From Entomoplasma ellychniae (lineage in GTDB: Bacteria; Bacillota_I; Bacilli_A; Mycoplasmatales; Mycoplasmataceae), in NCBI RefSeq assembly GCF_002930155.1, contig NZ_PHND01000001.1:186001-250000 (forward strand): 64,000 nucleotides of DNA, in the 5' to 3' direction. The notes under the pieces were generated by a model that was not told the origin of the DNA, ran no database searches, and was given only the letters and a program-made list of their open reading frames with translations. Shown here in pieces: positions 14,680 through 26,120 of the stretch (its first letter is position 1; every line of letters starts with the position of its first letter). The position numbers and the translations under genes were made by a program.

Positions 14680-15370
14680 ATTAGAACTAATTAAGTTTTT
14701 GAAAAATCCTTTTTCGTTATTTTTTTCATTTCTATTGCCTTTTATATTATTAATTTTTGAAGGTACAGTCTTTGGCGTTAAGCTATATTATATTGGTCCA
14801 GGCCTAATTATAATGAATGCTGCAACGCTAACTATTTCAATATTAACAAATTCTTTATTTAATGACAGAATTACAAAAATAACAAAGCAAATTTCAATAA
14901 CTCAACTATCTATTTTAAAATACATGTTTGGAAAACTTATTTTTAATTACATTTTATTTCTTATTAATTTTTTTATTATTACTTTTTTCTCATTTTTAAT
15001 TTTTAAAATATATTGAACTTTATTTATCATAATTTCTTTATTATTTATTACAACAATTGCTTTTCTAACTTTTTTCTTTATTTCAGTAATTATTTCTAGT
15101 AGTTTAGAGACTTATAAAAATTGTTCGTTTACTGCATTAATTTGCTTTTATATAATTTTATTTTTATCAGGTTCTGTAATACCTGCTGAACTATTTCCGA
15201 ACTGGGTGAAAATCATTCAAATCTTGATACCTAGTGGTTCGGCTATTTTGATAATTGTTAATTTAAAAGAAGGAATAATTTTAAGTTCAACTTGATATTT
15301 TTACTTGATAGCAATAATTCAATTAATTGTTTTTGCTCTTTGAGCTTTTAAGAAATTTAAGTGACAGTAA
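14657..15370 (+). CDS. ABC-2 type transporter permease
   Basis: A 237-residue membrane protein with about six hydrophobic helices, in the size range of ABC-2 permeases. It starts inside the 3' end of the ATPase gene, so the two are translationally coupled. The LSGSVIPAELFPNWVKIIQ stretch near residue 175 is the characteristic periplasmic-type re-entrant segment of this family. A second ATG six bases downstream (14663) is equally possible. The exporter pair probably removes a drug, lipid or peptide; nothing in the sequence decides which. Confidence 0.85.
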
Positions 15371-15434
15371 TTATTTTATGTCATAGAAAGGTAAATATGA
15401 AAAAATAAAATATTCATATTTCAAATCTTAGATC

Positions 15435-15467
15435 AAAACATGAAACTAAATGCTCATGTTTTTTTTA
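15435..15467 (+). terminator. Terminator after the ABC-2 exporter pair
   Basis: A nine-base stem, AAAACATGA and TCATGTTTT, with a ten-base loop, is followed by T residues. It isolates the exporter pair from the large permease gene downstream. Confidence 0.75.
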
Positions 15468-15525
15468 TTTTATGAAATCTATAAAATAATATCCTTTTAA
15501 TTTAAAATCAATTATTCCTTAAAGG

Positions 15526-15534
15526 TGCTATACT
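15526..15534 (+). promoter_or_regulatory. Extended -10 element before the large FtsX permease
   Basis: TGCTATACT lies 33 bases before the ATG at 15568, downstream of a terminator. No clear -35 is present. An AAAGGAC ribosome-binding site follows. Confidence 0.4.
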
Positions 15535-15567
15535 ATAAATAATTACAGTTTAAAGGACAAAATATAG

Positions 15568-18500
15568 ATGAAAAAAATACTTAAAAGCTATATGAAAACC
15601 TTTATTAAAAATTGAGTTTCTTCATTATTTATTATTGTATTTTTAGCATCGTTAACAACAGCAATTATAGGCATTTTAGCTTCACCCATACAAATTTATT
15701 TAAAATTACATTCCAGTGAAAATAAAACTGTTAAATATGACAATAAAATAGATTTAGATAATTCTCAAAGCGTAATCTATAGTTATGATTTTATTGAAAA
15801 ATATTTTATGGCTGAGACTAGTCCTATTGAGAGCGAAGGTATAAACATTTTAAAATCAAACGCAAATGTAAACATTGATTTGAATTCAATTAGTGATTTT
15901 CAAACTGAAAAAGATAATTTAACAAATGTTTTTAACAATTTTTTAGCTTCTTATAGAACTAGTAGCATAGGAAATTTATCTTTAAGTAAAAAAACCTTTT
16001 TAACAATATTTAAAGATGAAGAAATAAAAAAGGTTATATATTTACATATCACTAAGGCTATTAGTGAAGCTATATTTGAACTAGAAAGTTCAAGCAGCGA
16101 TGTTACTAGCCAAGATATTAGTTCAGCTTTTTTCGGTGCTTTATATAAAATTTTTCTTTTTGCTAACTTGAACAAACTTATTGATTTTTCAATTTTTTCT
16201 TTAGTTGATCAACTAAAAAATTGAAATGAAAAAAATTTAAATGAATTGATTAATTTAATGGTTAATAATTTTAAAAAATCTGAAGCACAAGAATTTTATT
16301 TTTTAAATTATGCTTTGATAAAATCAGAATATTCAAAAAAACTTTGAAATAAAAATTACCTACATGATGATAGAGTTATAGTATTAGAAAAAATTATAGA
16401 AGAAATCTCAAAAAATAAAAAAGCAAATTATGAATTGAGTGTTAGTCAATCTTTCAAATTAGCTCCCTCTCAAGGTATTTTTGGTGGAAAAAATACAGCT
16501 GACTTAAAAAGTGAATATAGTTGAGCTATAAATACAAAAGAAAAGAAATATTCTGATATAACAAAAGTGTTATTTGACAAATCAATTGCTAAAAACTCAG
16601 AAAATACTCACGAATGAAAAGCTGATTTAAATGATAACCCTGAAGTTATTATTTCTGCTGCTTTTGCAAAATTAAATAATATTAAAGTAGGTGACTATAT
16701 AAATTTACCAGAAGCAAATTCATCACAATTTGGAACGTTTTTAAACTTCCTAAGTAAAGAAGAGATTTTTAATAATATTCATCTAACTGAAATGTATTTT
16801 ACAAACTCATTTAAAGTTAAAGTTGTTGGCATAGGTCAAAATTTAGAAGATTTTTTTCCGGGACCCTCATATTCATCTTTTAATCAAAAACAAAACAATT
16901 ACGCTATAGTTTATGCAAATAATAATTTCACACAAAGATATAAAAATTTTGAATGAAAATTTTTAAATAGTTCTGAATCAACAGGTGCTTTATCTTTAAA
17001 AATTAAATCAGAAAAAACAAGTGACAAATTAGAAGCTCAAGATTTTATATTTAAAAAAAATAATGATGAAGATTTTTTAATTTTTCAAAAACCAAGTTCA
17101 TTTTTAAAAAAATGAAGTGACAGTAACTTTGACAAACAGTCAACAAATTTAAAAATTAGAATTATTATTTTTATAGTTATATCTTTTGTAATATTACTTT
17201 TAGCTTTTTTGTTTATAAACTTTAATATTAAAAAAGAAATAAATGAAACAAGAAAACAACTGGGAATTTTTAAATCTTCTGGATACTTTACAACAGAACT
17301 TAGTTGAGTATTTGCGCTTAAAACTTTTGTTTTATTTTTCACAAGTATATTAATAGGTTTTTTCTGTTCTTTCCCATTTCAAAAGTTTGCTGCTAGAGGT
17401 TTTGAAAACTCTTTAACAATTTATTTTAATAAAGTCTATTTTTCACCAATTATGTTTTTAGTTATTGTTATTGGGATACCTTTATTCTTTTTGTTTATTG
17501 CTTTCTTATTTACTTTAAAAGACTTAAATGAAAAACCATTATCTTTAATAAACAATGATAAAAAGAGAACCTATAAAACTAAAAAAAGTTTATTATCAAA
17601 AATTTCAGAAAAACATAACATATTTTTTTCTTGAAGATTAAGAAAAGCTTTCATTAAAAATTCCAAAGGGAAGTTCGTTATGATTCAAACTCTTTTTGCT
17701 TTTTCTTCACTTTCATATATTTTAATATTTGGATCTCAAACTTTAACAACAAAAATTATTAATCAAAGTTTTGCTGTTTACAATGAAAAAGTTGATCATT
17801 ATTATGATTGAACTGGTTCATATTCAAAATACGTAATAAATTCGCAAAAAAAATATGATTGAGATCAATCAAAACAAAATCCTATAGAACTAGACTATAA
17901 AGATATATCAGATTTTAAAAACACAAATGATTATTTAACCAGTGAAGATTTAACCAATGATTATAGATATAAAGTTTCTGCTTTAGCTCAAATGACTATA
18001 AACTATTTCAATAGTTTAAGTGATGAAGATAAAGTTCAGTTCATATTGCCTCAAAATGAAGTAGAATACACTATACAAAAAACGTTTGGATTTGATTTAT
18101 CATCAAGTCCTGATGGTAAAACAATTAGTGATGTAAATTTTTTATCAACGATTTTAAATTTTGACTTAAACAGTGATTCATTAAAAGAAGGCATTTTCGA
18201 GATTAAAACAACTGGAAAAACTAATAAAAAAATTACTTTAGAATCTTTAGAATCTTCAAAAAATGAAAATACTGTAACTCTTAAAAACATTACAGAAGCT
18301 AAGCTAAAAAACATTTTTTATAATGAATTAACTCAACTATTTGCTATAAAAATGTTTCAAATAGCTGCTATTTATGAGTATTTACCTGTAATGCTAAATA
18401 AACCAAATAGTAAGTTTACAACTGAAGAATTAGTTTCTGCTTTTGCATCAAATGAAAAAATTAATTTTAACTATGATCAGTTCATTAATATAACAAGCAA

Positions 18501-19887
18501 TTTGCCATTATTAAAAAATTATAATCCAGCTAAATCAGTTTTTTGAAAAACTGGTGATAATAATGAGATGTTTAAACATACATCATCAATTTTAAGCGAC
18601 ACAAAGCAGTTTAATGATTCTCAAATAATTTCGCTATTGTACAAAGGAAGTTTGAATTTATTACCTTCTACTTTATCTTCAAATTTATTAATAAGTGATA
18701 CGAACGAAAATACGTTAACTGACAAAATGATAAACTTTAATAGCATAATGTTTGATAAAAATAAAGAAACTTTGACATCGAAAATATATTTGAATATAGG
18801 TGATAAGTCTGATGAAAGTCTTATTCAAACCTATTTATTGTCTAATCAAACATCAAAGTACGGTGACTTTAGAAAAACATTTAATTTTTATGGTATAAAT
18901 AATAATCAAATGAATGAATTTTTAGAACCTTCTGATGGTGTTATTCCCGCAATTATTCCTTATTTCTTGCACCGAGATAAAAATATTAATATTGGTGATA
19001 TTCTAACATTACATAGCAATACTTCTGAAAAGTTAGAAATAAAAGTTAAAGTCGTTGGCATAAATCAAGCTGAAACAATTTCATTAGGTCAGGATTCAAT
19101 CATGTTAAATAAAGAGAGTTTTGAAAATCAGTATTTTAATAATGATTTATTGGTCAAACCAGTGTTTAATCAATTATTTTCTTATAAAGAAATGTTATCA
19201 ACTGAAATGTCTTTTTCAAATATTATCACTTCCTTTTTAAAAACAATAAATAAAGAAGAAAATATCACAATAACTAGTGATAAGCAATCAAATGTATTTT
19301 ATGAAATGATTTATGGTGTATTTGAAGAAACTAAAGAAAAACCTTTAGAAGTAATATCTTCAACAACAAATGATTTAAAAAAACAAAATACTTTTTTAAT
19401 AACAAATCAATCATTTTTAACTAAATATAGAAATAGTTCTGTTCCATTTAACATCATGAAATCAGCTGCAAACTTTGCAATCGAAATTTCAAATAAAATT
19501 ATGTTTGTGTTTGTTTTACTATCAACTGTTATTTTATCTATTATTTTATTAGTGGTAATAGGCATAATAGTTGATGAATCAAAAGCTACAATATTAACAA
19601 TGAAAGCTTTAGGATATAAAAAAATGCGAGTTAATTGGACTATTATGGGAAGTTATATTATAGGTCTACTAATTTCTTTTGCAATAGCATTTATTTTGTC
19701 AATTATAATTTGGCAAGTTCTTTTACATTGAGTATCAGTTAAATTTTCTGTTTATATATTTTTAGGAGTGGATTATAGGTCGGCTTTAATTACAGCACCA
19801 ATTGTTTTTGTTGTTTTAATATTTGGTTGATTTGTAGCTAATAAACAAGTAGAAAAATTATCACTATCACAAATAACCAATATATAA
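15568..19887 (+). CDS. Giant FtsX/MacB-type membrane permease
   Basis: At 1439 residues this is the largest gene in the window. It has an N-terminal membrane helix (residues 14-38), a very long extracytoplasmic region, a first FtsX-like membrane block around residues 530-660 containing NIKKEINETRKQLGIFKSSG, a second large extracellular region, and a C-terminal FtsX block from about 1310 containing VDESKATILTMKALGYKKM. The KxLGI/KALGY blocks are the usual cytoplasmic coupling loops. Such double-FtsX permeases in mollicutes are predicted to move lipids or lipoproteins or to signal mechanically, but this is unproven. No ATPase gene is adjacent, so it would need a partner from elsewhere. Many TGA Trp codons occur. 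Confidence 0.85.
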
Positions 19888-19897
19888 TATTTATATT

Positions 19898-20476
19898 ATG
19901 GAATCGATTAAAATAAAACTCATAAATGACTTTGAAAAAAAGCATATTAAAAAAGAACAATCAAGTGAAATTTTTGATATCAACTTTAAGTGAGAGTATC
20001 TCTCACTTTTTGAGTTATGTTCAAAACCTAAATTATTAGCTTATATAAAAAAAATATATAAAAAAGATATAAACTGAAAAACAAACAATTTTGTTAATGA
20101 AAGCATTGATCAAATAAGAACCTTTTTGAAATCTATAGATTCTGCTTTTTGAGATTACATATGCTTAACAAATAATTCAAAATTAATCTTAAATATGTAT
20201 GAAGAATTTTTAAGAGAAATATATTCTAAATCCAAAAAATTAGTTAATAATCATTTTATAAGCATGATTATTTGTATGAACGAAGGTATTGAATATACTT
20301 TAAATTATGAAAATCACCCAGTTATTGAGAGTTTTGATACAATATTTCAAGATTTTAAAATATGTTTTCAAAAATTTATTTTAAAAAGGTTAAAATCTAT
20401 AAATAAGAACTATCCAGGTATAAAAATATTGCAATTAATTATTAGTGCTTATGAAGAACAATTAGAAATAATATAA
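19898..20476 (+). CDS. Hypothetical helical protein
   Basis: I do not recognise this 192-residue protein. It is soluble, lysine-rich, and appears almost entirely helical, with no signal peptide or membrane segment and three TGA Trp codons. It starts 10 bases after the large permease and ends 10 bases before pheS. Its ribosome-binding site is poor (no clear GGAGG), so translation may depend on coupling. A helical bundle of this size next to a permease could be a regulator, but no DNA-binding motif is clear. Confidence 0.7.
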
Positions 20477-20486
20477 AAGGGGAAAC

Positions 20487-21539
20487 ATGTTAAATAAAAT
20501 AGAAGCAATTAAAACCTTAGTAATAAAAGAATTAGCAGAGGCTAAAACTGTTTCAGAAATTGAAGCAATTAAGAAAAAAAATCTATCAAAAGATTCCGAA
20601 TTGAATGCAATTTTAAAATCATTAAGAAGCTCTGAAATAGAAAATAAAACTGAAGTTGGAATGAAAGGTAATGAATTAAGAAATTTTATTAATGAACAAA
20701 CAACAAATAAAATAAATGAGTTGAGTAAAATTGAAAATAATATAAAATTACAAAATGAGAAATTTGACCCTTCAATTCCAAGTTCTTTAATTAGACTTGG
20801 AACAATTCACCCTTTAAATATTGTTGTGGAAGAATTAACTGATATATTTAGCGAAATTGGTTTTGATGTATTACCAAATCGTGATGTTGAGTTTGATAAA
20901 TTTTGCTTTCAAAATTTAAATTTACCAGTTGGTCATCCTGCAAGAGACATGCAAGATTCGTTTTATATTAATGAAGAGTTAGTGCTAAGTACTCATAATA
21001 CAAACATGTCTGCTAGAATGTTATTTAAAATGGCTGAAGAAAAAAATTTTGAAGGAAGTTATGCAAATATTTCAATTGGGAATGTTTATCGTAGAGATGA
21101 TGATGATGCTACTCACTCTCACCAATTTATGCAGATGGATGTTTTGGCTGTATCTAAAAAAATTAACTTTACTAATTTAAAATGAATTTTAAAATATATG
21201 TGTAAAAGATTGTTTGGAGAAGATGCAAAAATTAGACTCAGACCAAGTTTGTTTCCTTTTACTGAACCAAGCGTTGAAGTTGATGTAAGTTGTTTTAAAT
21301 GTAAAGGAAAAGGTTGTTCAATTTGTAAATATTCAGGGTGAATAGAAATTTTAGGATCAGGAATTATTAATGAGCAAGTTATGAAATTAAATGGAATGGA
21401 TCCTTCAAAAAATACTGCTCTTGCTTTTGGAGTAGGTATTGAAAGAATAGCTATGTTGAAATTTGGTATTTCTAATATCAGAAGCTTATATGAAAATAAC
21501 ATTAAATTTTTAGAACAATTTAAGTTCTATGGGGAATAA
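20487..21539 (+). CDS. pheS: Phenylalanyl-tRNA synthetase alpha subunit
   Basis: Catalytic subunit of the alpha2-beta2 class II enzyme that charges tRNA(Phe). The 350 residues have the N-terminal coiled-coil tRNA arm (1-85), HPLN at the start of the catalytic domain, class II motif 2 near [21 protein letters not shown], and motif 3 [10 protein letters not shown] near the C-terminus. A well-placed AAAGGGG site precedes the ATG. It is eight bases upstream of pheT. A cysteine-rich loop ([16 protein letters not shown]) occurs as in other bacterial PheS. Confidence 0.97.
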
Positions 21540-21547
21540 GGATAAAT

Positions 21548-23932
21548 ATGATAATTACAAGAAAATGATTAAATAAATACTTAGACTTAACAAATGTTAC
21601 AAATGCACAAATTGCTATTGCTTTCAACTCACTAGGCTTTGAAGTAGAAGAAGAAATTGACTATTCAAAGTTTAGCAATAATAAAATAGTTTTGGGATAC
21701 ATAGAATCTGTAGAACAAATTCCTGAAACAAATTTGAAAAAAACTGTCACAAAAATTGGAGCTAACAAAAAAGTTACTATTTTATCAACTGCAAGAAATA
21801 TTATTGCAAATAATTATGTTGTGGTTGCTTTACCTGGGGCAACTTTGTTTAATGGAAACATATTAGATAACCGTAAAATGTTAGGCATAGTTTCAGAAGG
21901 GATGTTTTGTGCATATAACGAAATAGCATTTTCAAATAATAACTTAACTGAAGCAGAAATTGTGGAAATTGTTTTTGTAACATCGTTATCAAAAGATTTA
22001 GAAAAAGAATTAGGTAATCCAATTGGTGAAATAATTGGACTTGATGATTATGCTTTTGATCTAGATTTAACACTTAATAGAAGCGACGCTTTAGCTGGCT
22101 ATCAATTGGTTAAAGAACTAGCTAACTATTTTGATTTAGAACCAATTGAATATAAAAATGAATTTAAGTATAGTAAGCAAACTCAAAAATTTAATATTAA
22201 TATAAATAAAAAAGTAGAACAAAATATTAATACCATATCATACAGTTTAGTTCACTTGAATGAAAATGAATTTAATTTAACAACTCACGATGATATTTTA
22301 CTAAAAATATCAAAAATTAAATCTAATGATAATAAATTTGAACAATTAGCCAATATAGCAACTTTTAAAACCGGTCAACCTTTTATTTTAATGGATGCTG
22401 ACAAAGTTACAAATGATTTTGAAATAACTAATCAAATAATTGATGACAAAGAGATTCTAGTTTTAAAAAATAACAAAAGATTAGTAAACATTATTGGTCT
22501 AAAAACCGAAAAAGAATTTGCAGTAACTAATGAAACACAAAGAATATTAGTACTAATGTTAAATATAGATCAAATTATAATGCGAGGGCAATTAAAAAAA
22601 TTAAATATAAGTAATATTGATTTGCAAAGATATGCTAAGCCGTTAAATAAAAATTTATTTAATCAAGGGCTGTTAGCTTTACTAAATGTGTTTAGTAAAT
22701 ATAAAATTTTAGATTTTGCTGAAAATATTGAAGTTTTATTAAAAGGCGAACAACCTTTAAATGTATATAAAACTACATTATCAAGAATAAATCAAATTTT
22801 AGGTATGGAATTTACTGTTCCTCAAATAATAGATTTATTCAAACATTTAGACATTGAAGTCACATCAAAAAAAGATGAAATAACTTTTGATATTGATGAA
22901 AATAGAACTGATATTTATGGTGAATTTGATTTATGTGAAGAAGTTGCAAGAATTTATGGTTATGACAACTTTGATGAAAAACCATTAGAATTTACAATGT
23001 TTAATAAGACAAACAACCTTGAAAGAAAATTAAAAAATAAAGTTGTTTCATATTTTGTAGGTAATGGTTTTAATAATATAAAATCATATTCTTTAACTGA
23101 AAAGACAACTAATAAAGCTTGAAACATGTTTGATGTTAAAGGGATTATTAATGTAATGAGTCCTCTTTCAATTCAAAGAGAAAGTTATAGAACTAATTTA
23201 TCTAAAACAATGGTTGAAACTATTATTTTTAATGCAAATAATGGAAATAAGAACTTAAAATTATTTGAAGTTGGAGATATTTTTGGACTAAATGAATTTA
23301 GAGAAAATCATTTATGTTTTGCTGTTAGTAATCAAATTGTTAAAGATCCAATCACAAAAGTTGATATTAAATCAAGTTATGCTTATATTCAATCTTATTT
23401 AATTGCTATTTTAAATTTTTATAAAGTTAATTTAAAAGAAGTTTCTTTTATTAATAAAGAACCAACAACTTCAGATATCCACCCTTTTATTAATATTGAA
23501 GTTAAATATAAAAATAAAACTTTAGCTTACATATTTAAATTGAACCCCGCTTTTGAAAAGGCAAATAAAATTGGTGAAACTTTTGTTTGTGAAATAAACA
23601 TTAATGCCATTTATGATGTTTCTGAAAAAATTCATAAAACTAATGAATTATCTAAATTTCAAAAATCTTACAGAAATATTTCAATGGAATTATCTAGAGA
23701 GCAAAGTTACCAAGATATTGTTAAATCAATTGTTGATAGTGTTAAACATTTGGTTTCTTATGAAATAGTTGATATTTATGCAGATGATCAAATGAAAAAT
23801 GAGAAAAAATACTCAATAACTTTTAAATTTGAATTTAACAGCATTGATAAACAATTAACTGAACAAGAAATTTCTTCTCAATTTAATATTATTTTAAATA
23901 GAATAAAAGATGCTAAGGTTAAAATAAGATAA
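21548..23932 (+). CDS. pheT: Phenylalanyl-tRNA synthetase beta subunit
   Basis: Non-catalytic partner of PheS that carries tRNA-binding and editing domains. The 794 residues follow the family order: N-terminal region MIITRKWLNKYLDL, EMAP-like tRNA-binding domain (about 40-150), B3/B4 editing domain (about 200-350), B5 domain with the FDIDENRTDIYGEFDLCEE block near 450, the core, and the C-terminal ferredoxin-fold anticodon-binding domain (from about 700, SKFQKSYRNISMELSREQ). The start ATG has AAGGATAA ahead of it. TGA codons at 21566 and 23120 read as Trp. Co-transcribed with pheS. Confidence 0.97.
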
Positions 23933-23933
23933 T

Positions 23934-24434
23934 ATGGATATTAATTATTTTGAAAATAATTTACATACTGAAATAATTAAAGAAATTAAAACACTTGAGG
24001 GTTTTAAAATATTTCATCCTTCAGTTACTAAATTATCTAAATTTGAAATTGATGTTGATTTAGATTGAAGTAAATCGCTTTCTATTTTAAGTGTTAATGG
24101 CGTAATTAATTTTAGTTTACTTTTTGTAAATGAATTCACTAATAAAGAAGAAGAATACTCAAATTCTATTGATTGAAGTGAAGAATATTGTTTTTCTTCA
24201 AACGCAAGTTCAAATTCTAATATTATTTTGGGTGATAGGTTTAATGTATTAAATTACGCTATAGAACAAATAAACATAAATTTGCCATATAACTTATCCA
24301 ATAACAATAATGATATAATAAAAAAAGTATGCTCTAATGATGTTTTTTTTACAGAAGAAGAGTATAATAAAAAAGAACAAAATAAACTGGACCCAAGATG
24401 AAATCAATTGGACCAGTTTAACAAGAAAAAGTAA
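23934..24434 (+). CDS. yceD: YceD/DUF177 family protein
   Basis: A 166-residue protein placed directly upstream of rpmF, the standard location of the YceD family, which is linked to 23S rRNA accumulation. The family pattern is visible: a FEIDVDLDWSKSLSILSVNGVI strand region, WSEEYCFSS in the middle, and a C-terminal LDPRWNQLDQF box corresponding to the usual DPR-LxxL end. The start is two bases after the pheT stop with no evident ribosome-binding site, so coupling is likely. Three TGA Trp codons are used. Confidence 0.85.
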
Positions 24435-24449
24435 AAAGGAGGGTACCAA

Positions 24450-24629
24450 ATGGCTGTACCATTTAGAAAGACTAGTAAATCCGTTAAGAATAAAAGAAGA
24501 AGTCATTTAGCTTTAGTAGCATCTAATTTAGTTTCTTGTGAAAATTGCGGAGCAATGATAAAATCTCATAGAGTATGTAGAGACTGTGGATTTTATAAAG
24601 GTAAAGAAGTTAAATCTATTGAAGATTAA
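24450..24629 (+). CDS. rpmF: 50S ribosomal protein L32
   Basis: A 59-residue ribosomal protein. It begins [18 protein letters not shown] and has a zinc ribbon with two CxxC pairs, CENC and CRDC, so this is the zinc-binding version. An AAAAGGAGGG site precedes the ATG. A strong terminator follows 15 bases after the stop. Confidence 0.97.
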   Translation: MAVPFRKTSKSVKNKRRSHLALVASNLVSCENCGAMIKSHRVCRDCGFYKGKEVKSIED

Positions 24630-24643
24630 TTTAAAATAATAAT

Positions 24644-24669
24644 AAAATGAGCTTTGAGCTCATTTTTTT
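24644..24669 (+). terminator. Terminator after rpmF
   Basis: A ten-base stem AAAATGAGCT / AGCTCATTTT with a TTG loop, running into T residues. It ends the pheS-pheT-yceD-rpmF operon. Confidence 0.85.
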
Positions 24670-24676
24670 TCTATTT

Positions 24677-24707
24677 TTTACACATTTTTATTAATAAGTT
24701 TTATAAT
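24677..24707 (+). promoter_or_regulatory. Promoter of the division cluster
   Basis: TTTACA (24677-24682) and a perfect TATAAT (24702-24707), 19 bases apart, between the rpmF terminator and mraZ. Transcription would start around 24714-24716, just before the MraZ repeats. Confidence 0.65.
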
Positions 24708-24719
24708 ATTAACATGATA

Positions 24720-24744
24720 GTGGGAAGAAATGGGGGAAAGTGGT
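24720..24744 (+). promoter_or_regulatory. MraZ operator, three TGGG-type repeats
   Basis: TGGGA, TGGGG and TGGTA begin at 24721, 24731 and 24741, each separated by exactly five bases to give a ten-base period. This matches the direct TGGGN repeats bound by MraZ upstream of its own gene in other bacteria. The boxes lie between the probable transcription start and the mraZ ATG and double as the ribosome-binding region (GGGGGAAAG). The third repeat is imperfect. Confidence 0.75.
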
Positions 24745-25185
24745 ATGTTATTTTATGGAACATATGAACATAATTTAGATGAAAAACAAAGACTTACCAT
24801 TCCTTCTAAGATACGTGGAAAAGTTCAAGGAACTATACTATACGTTTCTAAAGGTTTTGAAGGAAGTTTAGAAATGAGAACTGAAACTGAATTTCAAAAG
24901 TGAAGCAATCAAATATTAAGTTTATCAAGTTTTAATAAAGACACTCGAATGTTGACTCGTGAAGTTATCGCTAACACCCACGAAGTCGAATTAGATAAAA
25001 GTGGAAGAATTAATATACCCGCTAACCTTTTAAAGCTAGCAAATATTAATAAGTCTGTTTTTATCTTGGGGATGGGTGATCGTATAGAAATATGAGATAG
25101 TCAAACCTTTAATAACTATCAAAAAGCAAATGAAAATAAACTTGAAGTGATATCAGAAAAAATTTATCAAGGAATAAATAACTAA
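24745..25185 (+). CDS. mraZ: MraZ transcriptional regulator
   Basis: An AbrB-fold DNA-binding repressor of the division cluster. The 146 residues contain the two SpoVT/AbrB-like halves: YEHNLDEKQRLTIPSKIRG near the start and HEVELDKSGRINIPANLL near residue 76, each with the conserved D-x(2)-RL/RI-x-IP box. The ATG at 24745 directly follows the third operator repeat. The stop TAA overlaps the rsmH ATG by one base. Mollicute MraZ has been reported to act as an activator in some species, so the sign of regulation here is not certain. Confidence 0.96.
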
Positions 25186-26111
25186 TGAATAAGCATATAC
25201 CAGTTTTATTAAAAGAATCAATTGATTATTTAAATATAAAAAAAGACGGAGTTTATGTTGACTGCACATTAGGCAGAGGTGGTCATTCTAGTGAGATTCT
25301 CAAAAAGTTAACTTCTGGAATGTTATATTGTATTGACCAAGATGTTACTGCTATTGAAGAAGGCAAAAATAAACTATCAAAAATTAGTAGCAGGTTTAAA
25401 ATATTGGAATCTAACTTTAAAGACATAGCAATGATGTTAGCTTTAAATAATGTTTTGAAAGTTGATGGCATTTTATATGACTTGGGCGTATCTTCACCTC
25501 AATTTGACATCCCAGAAAGAGGTTTTAGTTATAGGTTTAATGGGCCGCTAGACATGAGAATGGATATTGTGAACAATCCTGTGACAGCTGAAACTATATT
25601 AAATACTTATTCACAAGAAGACCTTGAAAAAATTTTATGAAATTACGCTGATGAAAAATTTGCAAGATCAATTGTAAAAAACATTATTCAAGCAAGGCCA
25701 ATATCAACAACATTTGAACTAGTGGATATTGTTAAAAAATCACTACCTGCAAAAGTGCTTAATTCTCCAAAACACCCAGCAAAAAAAACTTTTCAAGCTT
25801 TAAGAATTGCTGTAAATGATGAATTTGAATCTCTTAAACAATCTCTTCAACAAAGTTTGGTCTTATTAAAACAAAAAGGAAGAATAGTGGTAATAACTTT
25901 TCATTCATTGGAAGAAAAAATAATTAAAGAAGTTTTTAAAAAAGAAACATTAGATGAACAAAAATACTTTTTAAATAACTTGCCATTTGCATTTGAATCA
26001 GATAAGCAATTTAAGTTAGTAATAACTAAACCATTAAAACCAAGTAAAACTGAATTAGAAAAAAATAAACGAAGCCACAGTGCAAAACTATGAGTTATAG
26101 AAAAAAAATAA
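25185..26111 (+). CDS. rsmH: 16S rRNA (cytosine-1402-N4)-methyltransferase
   Basis: Methylates C1402 in the 16S decoding centre with S-adenosylmethionine. The 308 residues begin HIPVLLKESIDYL and include the SAM-binding YVDCTLGRGGHSSEIL near residue 25, the LYDLGVSSPQFDIPERGFSYR block near 98, and VVITFHSLEEKIIKEVF near 232. Two TGA Trp codons occur, the second shortly before the TAA. Start and mraZ stop share one base, so the genes are coupled. Confidence 0.96.
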
Positions 26112-26120
26112 GGAGATATT

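Noticed and set aside
15397-15420. Short ATG frame after the ABC-2 permease with an AGAAAGG site
   Set aside because: It ends after three codons and is followed by a terminator; it may be a start-region remnant, but nothing supports a gene.
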